From positions 3,019,001 through 3,083,000 of the forward strand of contig NZ_CP135076.1 in the NCBI RefSeq assembly GCF_032229225.1: a DNA stretch of 64,000 nt. The letters are read 5' to 3'. This DNA comes from Stakelama saccharophila. Lineage in GTDB: Bacteria > Pseudomonadota > Alphaproteobacteria > Sphingomonadales > Sphingomonadaceae. A program made the position numbers and the translations under genes. The notes below the pieces were generated by a model. It ran no database searches, was not told the origin of the DNA, and saw nothing but the letters and a program-made list of their open reading frames with translations. Shown here piece by piece: positions 54,474-62,164 of the stretch (position 1 is the first letter of the stretch; each line of letters starts with the position of its first letter).

Positions 54474-55162
54474 GCGGCGCCGACCTGAAGACCTGGCTGA
54501 GCGAAACCTTCGGCCATGCGCCACAGGCGATCGAGCGCTACGAACGCGCACTGACGCACGGAAGCCAGGGACGGGCCAATTACGAGCGGCTGGAATTTCT
54601 CGGCGACCGCATCCTCGGCCTCGTCATCGCCGAATGGCTGTACGAACGCTTCGGCAGCGAGCCGGAAGGCGCCCTCTCGCGCCGGCTGAACGTGCTGGTC
54701 GCCGGCACCACCTGCGCCGAGGTCGCGCGCGACATCGGCGTGGCGCCGCATCTGCGCCTCGGCAAGCAGGCGCGCGACGACGGCGCGGCGCAAAGCGACA
54801 ATGTGCTGGGCGATGTCATGGAGGCGCTGCTCGGCGCGCTGTATCTGGAAGCGGGGCTGCAGCCGGTGCGCGATTTCGTCCGCAGGGCCTGGGGCGACCG
54901 CATCGATTCGCAAACCCGCGCGCCGCAGCATCCCAAATCCGCGCTGCAGGAATGGGCCGCGGCCCACAACCGCCGTCCGCCCGAATACAGCATTCTCGAC
55001 CGCTCCGGCCCCCACCACGCCCCGCGCTTCACGGTGAGGGTGGCGATCGGCACCTTCGCCGAAGCCACGGCCGAGGGTACGTCCAAACAGGAAGCCGAAA
55101 CGGCAGCGGCCAAGGCACTGCTGAAGGATCTAGAAGACAAGGGAACAGCCAAGCGCCGTTGA
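54470..55162 (+). CDS. rnc: Ribonuclease III
   Basis: Cuts double-stranded RNA, including rRNA precursors. 230 residues from a TTG at 54470 that overlaps the lepB stop (TTGA), so translation depends on lepB. Catalytic domain: ERLEFLGDRILGLVIAEWLY (39-58) and DVMEALLGALYLEAG; dsRNA-binding domain in the last 70 residues (HPKSALQEWAAAHNRRPPEY ... SKQEAETAAAKALL). The true first residue is set by coupling, since no ATG precedes the domain. Confidence 0.95.
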   Translation: MSGADLKTWLSETFGHAPQAIERYERALTHGSQGRANYERLEFLGDRILGLVIAEWLYERFGSEPEGALSRRLNVLVAGTTCAEVARDIGVAPHLRLGKQARDDGAAQSDNVLGDVMEALLGALYLEAGLQPVRDFVRRAWGDRIDSQTRAPQHPKSALQEWAAAHNRRPPEYSILDRSGPHHAPRFTVRVAIGTFAEATAEGTSKQEAETAAAKALLKDLEDKGTAKRR

Positions 55163-55178
55163 TCCCGAAGGAGGGCCG

Positions 55179-55266
55179 TGCTTCGATAGGCTCAGCACAA
55201 GCGGATAAAGCAAGAGGCATGGAGCAAGGTGATCCGCCCTCCCGTTGCCCTGAGCTTGTCGAAGGG
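55179..55266. repeat. Class G repeats, inverted pair upstream of GIY-YIG gene
   Basis: Plus copy gtgcttcgataggctcagca (55179-55205 with caagcgg) and minus copy ccgttgccctgagcttgtcg followed by aaggg (55242-55266). The second lies 25 bp before the GIY-YIG start. Confidence 0.75.
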
Positions 55267-55291
55267 CCGTTCTTCCCCTTATCTGAACCGC

Positions 55292-55603
55292 ATGCGCTTC
55301 TGGGCCTACATGCTCCACTGCCGCGGCGGTGCCTTCTACATCGGCCACACCGATAACCTGGACCGGAGAATCGCCCAGCACCGCTCCGGCCTAATCCCCA
55401 GCTTCACCGCCACTCGCCTGCCGGTCGAGCTGGTCTGGTCCGAAGCCTTTCCCACCCGCGAAGAAGCCAAGGCCTGCGAACGCCGCCTGAAGGGCTGGAG
55501 CCGGGCCAAGAAGCTCGCCCTCATCCGAGGCGACTTCGCCGAAATCTCGCGCCTGGCGAGGAATAAGAACCGCCCTTCGACGAGCTCAGGGCAAACGGAA
55601 TAA
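55292..55603 (+). CDS. GIY-YIG nuclease-domain protein within lepB-rnc-era
   Basis: A 103-residue single-domain GIY-YIG endonuclease (UPF0213-like). ATG 55292 is the likely start; an upstream GTG/ATG frame would translate a class G repeat. The GIY-YIG motif appears as AYMLHCRGGAFYIGHTDNLDRRIAQH (Y-I-G with the following Arg and His), then RLPVELVWSEAF and EEAKACERRLKGWSRAKKLALI, with the catalytic Glu in ACERR. The last residues (NRPSTSSGQTE) are encoded by the plus-oriented class G repeat at 55573. It breaks the conserved rnc-era adjacency, so it looks inserted. Substrate unknown. Confidence 0.9.
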   Translation: MRFWAYMLHCRGGAFYIGHTDNLDRRIAQHRSGLIPSFTATRLPVELVWSEAFPTREEAKACERRLKGWSRAKKLALIRGDFAEISRLARNKNRPSTSSGQTE

Positions 55604-55671
55604 TCGCAACGCCGAAGACCCCCGGACCCGACATTCTAACCCACCCCGCTCGCCCTGAGCTTGTCGAAGGG
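55573..55671. repeat. Class G repeats, inverted pair downstream of GIY-YIG gene
   Basis: Plus copy cccttcgacgagctcaggg with caaacgg (55573-55598) overlaps the 3' end of the nuclease gene; minus copy ccctgagcttgtcgaaggg at 55653-55671. Confidence 0.8.
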
Positions 55672-55757
55672 CTGCACTCCTCTTCCGCCCACAGGTCCGA
55701 CCAACACCCACGCGGCCCCAAACCACCGCTCACTCCTGCCCCCACCCCACCCGCTCA

Positions 55758-55776
55758 CCCTGAGCTTGTCGAAGGG
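55758..55776 (-). repeat. Class G repeat, extra copy before era
   Basis: A further ccctgagcttgtcgaaggg, identical to the copy at 55653, about 90 bp upstream of era. Confidence 0.8.
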
Positions 55777-55866
55777 CGGTATTTCTCTACAGCCCACCGA
55801 CGACCCAACCAACACACGCCCCCTTCCCCTTCGACACGCCCCCCGGAACGCACTAAGAGCCACGCC

Positions 55867-56769
55867 ATGCACGAATCCTCCCCCCGTTGCGGCCTCGTGG
55901 CCGTGGTCGGCGCGCCCAATGCCGGCAAGTCGACGCTCGTGAACCGCCTCGTCGGGCAAAAGGTCGCGATTACCAGCCCCAAGGCGCAGACCACGCGCAC
56001 CCGGCTGATGGGCATCGCCATTACCGGCGAAACGCAGCTCCTGCTGGTCGACACGCCGGGCATCTTCGATCCGCGCCGCCGGCTCGACCGCGCGATGGTC
56101 GCCGCCGCCTGGGGCGGGGCGGAAGATGCCGACGCGGTCCTGTTCGTCGTCGACGGCAAGGGCGGCGTCGGCCCGCGCATCACCAAACTCGCCGAAGCGC
56201 TGGCCGAACGCCGCGAGCCGAAGATCCTGATCCTCAACAAGGTCGACGTGGCCGACAAGCCCAAGCTGCTGAACCACGCCGCCCGGCTGAACGCGCTCGC
56301 CGCCTTCGACGAGACCTATTTCGTCAGCGCCACCACCGGCGACGGCGTCGACGATCTGAAGGCCGCGCTCGCCGCGCGGATGCCGGCCGGGCCATGGCAC
56401 TTCCCCGAAGACCAGGTGTCCGACGCCACCGACCGGATGATGGCGGCCGAGGTCACGCGCGAACAGCTCTACCACCAGCTTCACGCCGAATTGCCCTATG
56501 CCAGCGCGGTCGAGACCGAACGCTATACCGAGCGCGAGGACGGATCGGTCGAGATCCACCAGCAGATCCTGGTCGAACGCGAAACCCAGCGCGCCATCGT
56601 GCTGGGCAAGGGCGGTGCTCGCATCAAGGCGATCGGCGCCGCCGCGCGCCAGGAATTGCACGAATTGATGGGCGTGCGCGTCCACCTCTATCTGCACGTA
56701 AAGGTCCGCCCCGGCTGGGAAGACGACCGATCGCTCTACAGCGAAATCGGCCTCGACTGGGTCGACTGA
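55867..56769 (+). CDS. era: GTPase Era
   Basis: Binds 16S rRNA and aids 30S assembly and cell-cycle control. 300 residues. G1 GAPNAGKS (15-22), G2 in SPKAQTTRTRLMGI, G3 DTPG, G4 NKVD, then a KH domain with VERETQRAIVLGKGGARIKAIG and HLYLHVKV. Normal length. No strong ribosome site is seen before the ATG; in the standard arrangement era is co-transcribed with rnc, but here a nuclease gene and five repeat copies intervene, which may have created a need for its own expression signals. Confidence 0.97.
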   Translation: MHESSPRCGLVAVVGAPNAGKSTLVNRLVGQKVAITSPKAQTTRTRLMGIAITGETQLLLVDTPGIFDPRRRLDRAMVAAAWGGAEDADAVLFVVDGKGGVGPRITKLAEALAERREPKILILNKVDVADKPKLLNHAARLNALAAFDETYFVSATTGDGVDDLKAALAARMPAGPWHFPEDQVSDATDRMMAAEVTREQLYHQLHAELPYASAVETERYTEREDGSVEIHQQILVERETQRAIVLGKGGARIKAIGAAARQELHELMGVRVHLYLHVKVRPGWEDDRSLYSEIGLDWVD

Positions 56770-57183
56770 TTCCGGCCCCTCCCTTGAAAGAGGCCTCTGC
56801 GAAAGGTGGGCATACCCTTTTCCATTTTTCGTCATGCCGGACTTGTTCCGGCATCCACGGTGCAGCAAACCGGCACCGTACGGGTTCGTGGCTCCGTGGC
56901 CCCCGGAACAAGTCCGGGGTGACGGGGAGTTTCGCGAGAAGTCTCCTTGAAGGGAGGGGAAATAGAACCACCTCCCCAACCCGTCGTTCCTGCGCAGGCA
57001 GGGACCCATGCTTCCCTCGACACCCCCCACCTCCGGAAAAACCATTTTCCTACACCCGCCGGTCTGTGCCACCACCGCCATGGCTCTTTGATATCGGTTA
57101 TACTTCCCCCTCGCGCGCACCCGCGCGCCGGCGCGCGCGCAGAGGTGCGACTCTGTGCGACCTTTGGCGAATTTCCGCGCCTT
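56770..57183. other. Repeat-rich non-coding gap between era and the sirtuin gene
   Basis: Holds a gcctctgcgaaa core of class C (about 56792), the class R element at 56831-56922, a cctgcgcaggcaggga hairpin near 56990, and an alternating CG-rich stretch near 57115-57145. No gene is supported. Confidence 0.55.
56831..56922. repeat. REP-like repeat, class R (inverted arms)
   Basis: gtcatgccggacttgttccg at the left and cggaacaagtccggggtgac at the right form an inverted pair, with inner hairpins. Between convergent genes. Confidence 0.6.
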
Positions 57184-57888
57184 TCAGGAAAGCAGCGAGT
57201 CCACCCATCGCGGCACGAGCACCCCCGCCGGCCCCAGCCGGCTCTCGTCGAACCGGTGGCTGCCCTCCGACCGGTCGAGATTGAGCTCCAGCGTCGCCGC
57301 TTCGTACGCCGCCGCCATCTGCACGAAGCCCGCGGCGGGATAGACCGCGCCCGACGTGCCCACCGACACGAACAGATCGCACCGCGCCAGCGCCTGCTCG
57401 ATTCGCTCCATCTCGCGCGGGATCTCGCCGAAAAAGACGATGTCGGGCCGCAGCATCGCCTCGCCGCAATCGGTGCAGGCGCTTCCCGGCGGCAACGCGC
57501 CCGGCCACCGCGAATGCGCGCCGCACATCGCGCACAGCGCCGATCGCAACTCGCCATGCATGTGGATCAGCCGCTTCGCCCCGGCGCGCTCGTGCAGGTC
57601 GTCGACATTCTGCGTGACGATCAGCAGCTCGCCCGGCCATGCGGCGTCCAGCCTCGCCAGCGCGCGGTGCGCCGCATTGGGCTCCACGCCGGCCAGCGCC
57701 GCCCGCCGCGCGTCATAGAATTGATGTACGGTTTCCGGGTCGCGCGCCAGTGCCTCCGGCGTGCAGACATCCTCGACCCGATGTCCTTCCCACAGCCCGC
57801 CCGGCCCGCGAAAGGTCGCCACCCCGCTTTCGGCGGAGATGCCGGCGCCGGTCAGCACAACGATGTTGCGGATGTCGTCCATGCGCAT
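57184..57888 (-). CDS. cobB: NAD-dependent protein deacylase (class III sirtuin)
   Basis: Removes acyl groups from lysines using NAD+. 234 residues; ATG 57888 or 57882, with no clear ribosome site for either. NAD site LTGAGISAESGVATFRG, TQNVDDLHERAG, catalytic His in IHMHGEL, and four zinc cysteines as CAMC and CTDC. FYDARR gives the YxxR pair that binds acidic acyl groups in class III sirtuins, so desuccinylation is likely alongside deacetylation (family knowledge). Confidence 0.93.
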   Translation of the reverse strand: MRMDDIRNIVVLTGAGISAESGVATFRGPGGLWEGHRVEDVCTPEALARDPETVHQFYDARRAALAGVEPNAAHRALARLDAAWPGELLIVTQNVDDLHERAGAKRLIHMHGELRSALCAMCGAHSRWPGALPPGSACTDCGEAMLRPDIVFFGEIPREMERIEQALARCDLFVSVGTSGAVYPAAGFVQMAAAYEAATLELNLDRSEGSHRFDESRLGPAGVLVPRWVDSLLS

Positions 57889-57984
57889 GCGAACATAACC
57901 GCTCGCCAGCCCCTGTCACGCGTCGCGGATTTCTGCCATGGGCCTAGGGGCGCGAGCGGCATCGCGCGACACGAGGGAAACGGC

Positions 57985-58713
57985 ATGACCAGCATCGGCA
58001 TCTTCGGCAATCTCGGCCGTATGGGCCGCGCCATCGAGGCGGCGATCCCGCGGACGGGCGGCAGTTTCGCCGGCGGCATCGATCATGGCGGCGATGCCTC
58101 GGCGCTCGCCCGGTCGGCCGACGTGCTGGTCGACTTCTCCGCTCCCGGCGCGCTCGACCGGCATCTCACCGCGGCGCAGGCGGCAGCGACGCCGATCGTC
58201 ATCGGCACCACCGGCCTGACCGGCGCCCATCACCGCCGCATCGACGAGGCCGCACGCGACATCGCCGTGCTCCAGACCGGCAACACCTCGCTCGGCATCG
58301 CCATGCTGGCGGCGCTGGTGAAGGACGCCGCCTCCCGCCTCGGCATCGATTGGGATGTGGAGGTGCTGGAGATGCACCACCGGGCCAAGGTGGATGCGCC
58401 TTCCGGCACCGCCCTGATGCTGGGCGACGCCGCGGCGGAAGGGCGCGGCAGCGACCTGTCCGACCTCTCCGTCGTCGGGCGCGCCGGCCTGACCGGCGAG
58501 CGGACCGACGGCACCATCGGCTTCGCATCCCTGCGCGGCGGCACGGTGGCGGGCGACCACAGCGTGATCTTTGCCGGCAATGGCGAGCGCATCACCCTGT
58601 CGCACCAGGCCGAAAGCCGCGACATCTTCGCGCACGGTGCGATCAGGGCGGCGCTGTGGCTCGCAGGGCAACAACCGGGCCGCTACACGATGAACGCGGT
58701 GCTCGGCCTGTGA
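57985..58713 (+). CDS. dapB: 4-hydroxy-tetrahydrodipicolinate reductase
   Basis: Reduces the cyclic intermediate of the lysine/diaminopimelate pathway. 242 residues from ATG 57985 with gaggg upstream. NAD(P) loop IGIFGNLGRMGRAI, substrate site EMHHRAKVDAPSGTAL with the catalytic His and Lys, GEHRIT-like segment as NGERITLSHQAESRDIFAHGAI. The stop overlaps the nth GTG. Confidence 0.96.
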   Translation: MTSIGIFGNLGRMGRAIEAAIPRTGGSFAGGIDHGGDASALARSADVLVDFSAPGALDRHLTAAQAAATPIVIGTTGLTGAHHRRIDEAARDIAVLQTGNTSLGIAMLAALVKDAASRLGIDWDVEVLEMHHRAKVDAPSGTALMLGDAAAEGRGSDLSDLSVVGRAGLTGERTDGTIGFASLRGGTVAGDHSVIFAGNGERITLSHQAESRDIFAHGAIRAALWLAGQQPGRYTMNAVLGL

Positions 58714-59381
58714 AGAAGGCGGATGTCGTCGAATTCTATTCCCGCCTCGCCGAGGAGAACCCGCACCCGGAAACCGAGCTCGAATCGGTCAACGACTATA
58801 CCCTGCTGATCGCCGTCGTCCTGTCGGCGCAGGCGACCGACGCCGGCGTGAACAAGGCGACGCGCCAACTCTTTCGGCAGGTCGACACGCCGGAAAAGAT
58901 GGTGGCGCTGGGCGAGGACGGGCTGAAGCAGCACATCAAGACGATCGGCCTGTTCAATACCAAGGCGAAGAACGTCATCGCCCTGTCGAAGGCGCTGATC
59001 GAAGATCATGGCGGGCAGGTCCCCGCCGACCGGGATGCCCTGCAACAACTTCCCGGCGTCGGGCGCAAGACCGCGAACGTGGTGATGAACGTCGCCTTCG
59101 GCCGGGAAACCTTCGCCGTCGACACCCACATCTTCCGCGTCGGCAACCGCACCGGTCTGGCGCGCGGCAAGACCCCGCACGCGGTCGAGCAGAAGCTCGA
59201 TAGGGCAACGCCGCAACCCTTTCGGCTCCACGCCCATCACTGGCTGATCCTGCACGGCCGCTATGTCTGCAAGGCGCGCACGCCCGAATGCTGGCGATGC
59301 ATCGTTCGCGATCTCTGTGCGTATAAGGACAAGACGCCCGCGCCGGACGCGCGCAAGAAGCAACAGGGCGCGAAGCAATAG
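58710..59381 (+). CDS. nth: Endonuclease III
   Basis: A DNA glycosylase/AP lyase for oxidised pyrimidines. 223 residues from GTG 58710 (GTGA overlap with dapB). Helix-hairpin-helix LPGVGRKTANVVM with the catalytic Lys, the Asp in AVDTHIFRVGNR, and a [4Fe-4S] site C-x6-C-x2-C-x5-C in CKARTPECWRCIVRDLC. Normal length plus a short basic tail. Confidence 0.96.
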   Translation: MKKADVVEFYSRLAEENPHPETELESVNDYTLLIAVVLSAQATDAGVNKATRQLFRQVDTPEKMVALGEDGLKQHIKTIGLFNTKAKNVIALSKALIEDHGGQVPADRDALQQLPGVGRKTANVVMNVAFGRETFAVDTHIFRVGNRTGLARGKTPHAVEQKLDRATPQPFRLHAHHWLILHGRYVCKARTPECWRCIVRDLCAYKDKTPAPDARKKQQGAKQ

Positions 59382-59392
59382 GAGATGCCGAC

Positions 59393-59800
59393 ATGCGACC
59401 GATCCTGATCGCGCCGGCGGCCATCGCCGCAAGCGCCGCCCTCGCCGCCTGCGCCACCACGCCGGAGGAGCGCAGCGCCTACGAGGCGAGCGAGGCCGCA
59501 AAGGTGCCCGCTGCCACGCCCACGGGCGAAGCGGTTTCCTGCATCCAGACGAACCGGATCCGAGAGACGCGCGTGCACGGCGATTCCGTCATCGACTTCG
59601 TGATGGACGGCGGCCGCGTCTATCGCAACCGGCTGCCCAATCGCTGCTCCGGCCTCGGCTTCGAAGAGCGCTTCGGGTATGAAACCCATATCGGCCAGCT
59701 CTGCTCGACCGACACGATCACGGTTCTCTGTTCCCCGCCGCAGCCGGGCCCGACCTGCGGCCTGGGCGAATTTCAGCCGGTCGAGCTCGCCGGCGACTGA
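59393..59800 (+). CDS. Hypothetical lipoprotein (DUF6491-like)
   Basis: A 135-residue protein; ATG follows ggagatgccgac. Type II signal with lipobox LAACATT (Cys20). The mature part has [34 protein letters not shown] and GQLCSTD, wording I associate with DUF6491 proteins of sphingomonads (moderately sure). Four to five cysteines suggest disulfides in the periplasm. Directly after nth. Confidence 0.7.
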   Translation: MRPILIAPAAIAASAALAACATTPEERSAYEASEAAKVPAATPTGEAVSCIQTNRIRETRVHGDSVIDFVMDGGRVYRNRLPNRCSGLGFEERFGYETHIGQLCSTDTITVLCSPPQPGPTCGLGEFQPVELAGD

Positions 59801-59846
59801 ATCGGACTGGCATCCCCCGACCAGCGATGCTAAGCGCCCTTGCCAC

Positions 59847-59923
<77 letters not shown>

Positions 59924-61163
59924 CAAAATCAATGACTTAGCGAATATTCGATGTTGCCGCACGGAAAACGTACGGAAAACGCAATCGTACAGTCTGTGCT
60001 GAATTGGAATGCGCGTTGCGACGATTCGGGTTGGTAGTGCGCGCCCTTCCGGCATGCGCGTATCGTCCGCTTCGCACTAGGGAATTGCGGGAGGGCGCTT
60101 AGGGGTACGGTTAGCCTATTGAACGACGGGCTATATTTCGCCAACCACAGCTGGCTACCCCACGATTATGCCCACAATCGTACTCGGATTTATTGGCACG
60201 GTCTGGCTCATTCTACCGATGGTTGAATCGGGGCCGGTTGCCACCTGTCCGGTGCTGACAACAAATGGGCCGAATCAAACGTTCGGCTCCCGCCAACTTT
60301 GCAGCCGTTCCGAGGCTTTGAACTGGCGCCTGAAACCGGCCATTCGTTCACACGGCGGATTATGACGCCTATGGGGGATCGAGGGCGGATTTTGCGTCAG
60401 ACGTCGACGCTAACCGAAGGCGACGATCGCCCAGCTGGCCACGCCGACCATCGCGACGCTCACCGTCGCAAACGCAATGGAAAAGACGACAGCAATCCAA
60501 AAGTTGATCGGCTGAGCCTTTCGTTCGATCCGATGGCTCTGAGCGTAGATTACGCCCGTCCGAAGTCCAATCAAGGCGTTACGCCCGAATAGGGTCGCAA
60601 GAAGGAGTCCAACCGGAAGGAGGAGGATCATCAACATTATCGATGTCATGGAACAACCATGCCGCTGGGATGAGGAGTGTGCAAGTTCACGACGAGCACT
60701 CGAAACCGGGCGTTTCCTAAAAAGCGTTCGCTAAGCAGTTACCACCGAGTAGATGCACGTTCGATCCGGGTCTGCAGTGACGCCAGCCGCGAACATACCG
60801 GCCATTCGCGGCCTCGAAGTCGTTCAGTGATGACTGCCGTTCATTCAGCAGCCTTTCGACGATGGCAACGGGACCAGCAGCTGTCGGGTGGCTTTCCAAC
60901 GACTGAAGCGTGATAGCTGCCAATCACATAATGTATGCCACCTACTACTTGCTCGCGAGTCGCTTTACTGACAACGGCAGCGCTCAGATCGGTCGATGTT
61001 CGGCACACGGGCACGCCATCGTGCTTCAATAGCGGTGTATTGGCAAGGATTGGCACTGTTGGTCGGGGCAGCGGCTTAGCCGCTGATCGTACCGCTCCTG
61101 AACGCGCCATCGTCCGCGATCTGGTTTGAACGGCGCGCGGCGTCGCAAGGGACAGCGACAGGG
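59924..61163. other. Gene-poor region beside tRNA-Arg
   Basis: About 1.24 kb with less coding bias than its surroundings. Apart from one possible small membrane protein (60410-60649) no gene is supported; open frames are short and lack ribosome sites. The position at the 3' end of a tRNA gene is a common integration site, so this may be an eroded island; I found no integrase and no direct repeat of the tRNA end within the window. Confidence 0.5.
60410..60649 (-). CDS. Possible small membrane protein
   Basis: 79 residues with two clear hydrophobic segments (about 2-20 and 50-77) joined by a basic region (LRTGVIYAQSHRIERKAQP). Codon use and hydrophobic patterning look protein-like, but there is no good ribosome site and no family I recognise. 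Confidence 0.4.
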   Translation of the reverse strand: MTSIMLMILLLPVGLLLATLFGRNALIGLRTGVIYAQSHRIERKAQPINFWIAVVFSIAFATVSVAMVGVASWAIVAFG

Positions 61164-62159
61164 TCAGGGTGAGCCCGGGTCCGCCTCCAGCACCGGAAGG
61201 CGCGCGCCGGTGCCGCTGCTCGCCAGCGTCCCGCGCGTGACGAGCATGGTGGCGCCCGGCTCGAGGATCGCTTCGAGCGTGGTCCGGAATCCCTCGGCGA
61301 CATGACCGGCTGCGCGCTCTTCGGCGCTGAGCTCTCCTCCCGCGCTGTCCGACGCCGTCTCCGGAAGCGGCAACCGCATCCAGTGCGCGCCTTTCGCGTC
61401 GATCGCGCGCAGGGTGAATGCCTGCGTCCGGGTAATCGGCGCGTCGAGCGAAACGCTCGCCGATCCGATTTCGACGCCGTTGCGCAGAACCACGATCCGG
61501 CGGTCGCGCCCGCTGACCACGATCGACACCGGCCCGTGCGGCGCGCGTTCGGGCATCCAGCGATAGGCTTGCCGCGCTCCCCGGGCATCCCGGGACCGCG
61601 AGGGCAGCGGGCTGGGCGCCGGCGAAACCTCCGGCACGCAGGCGTCATCGGTGACGACCACGGTCAGCCCGAGCTCGGTCGTATCGAACAGCAATTTGGC
61701 GAAGGCGAGCGGCAGGCGGATGCAGCCGTGGCTGGCGGGATAGCCGGGAAGGTCGCCCGCATGGAGCGCAATTCCATCCCAGGTGAGCCGCTGCATAAAG
61801 GGCATGGGCGCACTGTTGTAGAGGTTCGAATGGTGATCCACGTCCTTTTGCAGGATGGTGAACACCCCGGTCGGGGTGCGGTGACCGGGTTTGCCCGACG
61901 AGATGGTCGAAACCCCGATCGGCACGCCGTTGCGGTACACGAAAGCGCGCTGCGCGGCGAGGCTGATGACCATCGTCACCGGCCCGTCCGGCGCGATCTG
62001 CGGCGCCCAGAGATATTCGCCCGGCTTCAGCTTCTCGATCGGGCCGTCGAGGACCGAGGGTGCGGGCGCCGTCGCGGCGGGCGCGTCAGGGACGGCCTGC
62101 GCGGTTGCCGGCACAGCCGGACTTGTCAGGGCGATCAGATAGGCAAGGTATGTCAGCAT
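61164..62159 (-). CDS. L,D-transpeptidase (YkuD) with degenerate second domain
   Basis: Forms 3-3 crosslinks or anchors proteins to peptidoglycan in the periplasm. 331 residues from ATG 62159, five bases after the cydC stop; signal peptide about 1-22. YkuD domain about 58-165: GVFTILQKDVDHH, LHAGDLPGYPASHGCIRLP with catalytic His133, His144 and Cys146. A second region from about residue 195 (GPVSIVVSGRDRRIVVLRNG) repeats the start of the first domain but has no SHGC motif, so it is a non-catalytic duplicate. Confidence 0.88.
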   Translation of the reverse strand: MLTYLAYLIALTSPAVPATAQAVPDAPAATAPAPSVLDGPIEKLKPGEYLWAPQIAPDGPVTMVISLAAQRAFVYRNGVPIGVSTISSGKPGHRTPTGVFTILQKDVDHHSNLYNSAPMPFMQRLTWDGIALHAGDLPGYPASHGCIRLPLAFAKLLFDTTELGLTVVVTDDACVPEVSPAPSPLPSRSRDARGARQAYRWMPERAPHGPVSIVVSGRDRRIVVLRNGVEIGSASVSLDAPITRTQAFTLRAIDAKGAHWMRLPLPETASDSAGGELSAEERAAGHVAEGFRTTLEAILEPGATMLVTRGTLASSGTGARLPVLEADPGSP

Positions 62160-62164
62160 GAGGA

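Noticed and set aside
51943..55776. CRISPR array
   Set aside because: The class G repeats are spaced irregularly, occur in both orientations and have no regular spacers or cas genes.
60841..61110. An 89-codon minus-strand frame in the gene-poor region
   Set aside because: No ribosome site, no recognisable family and mixed composition; not enough to call a gene.
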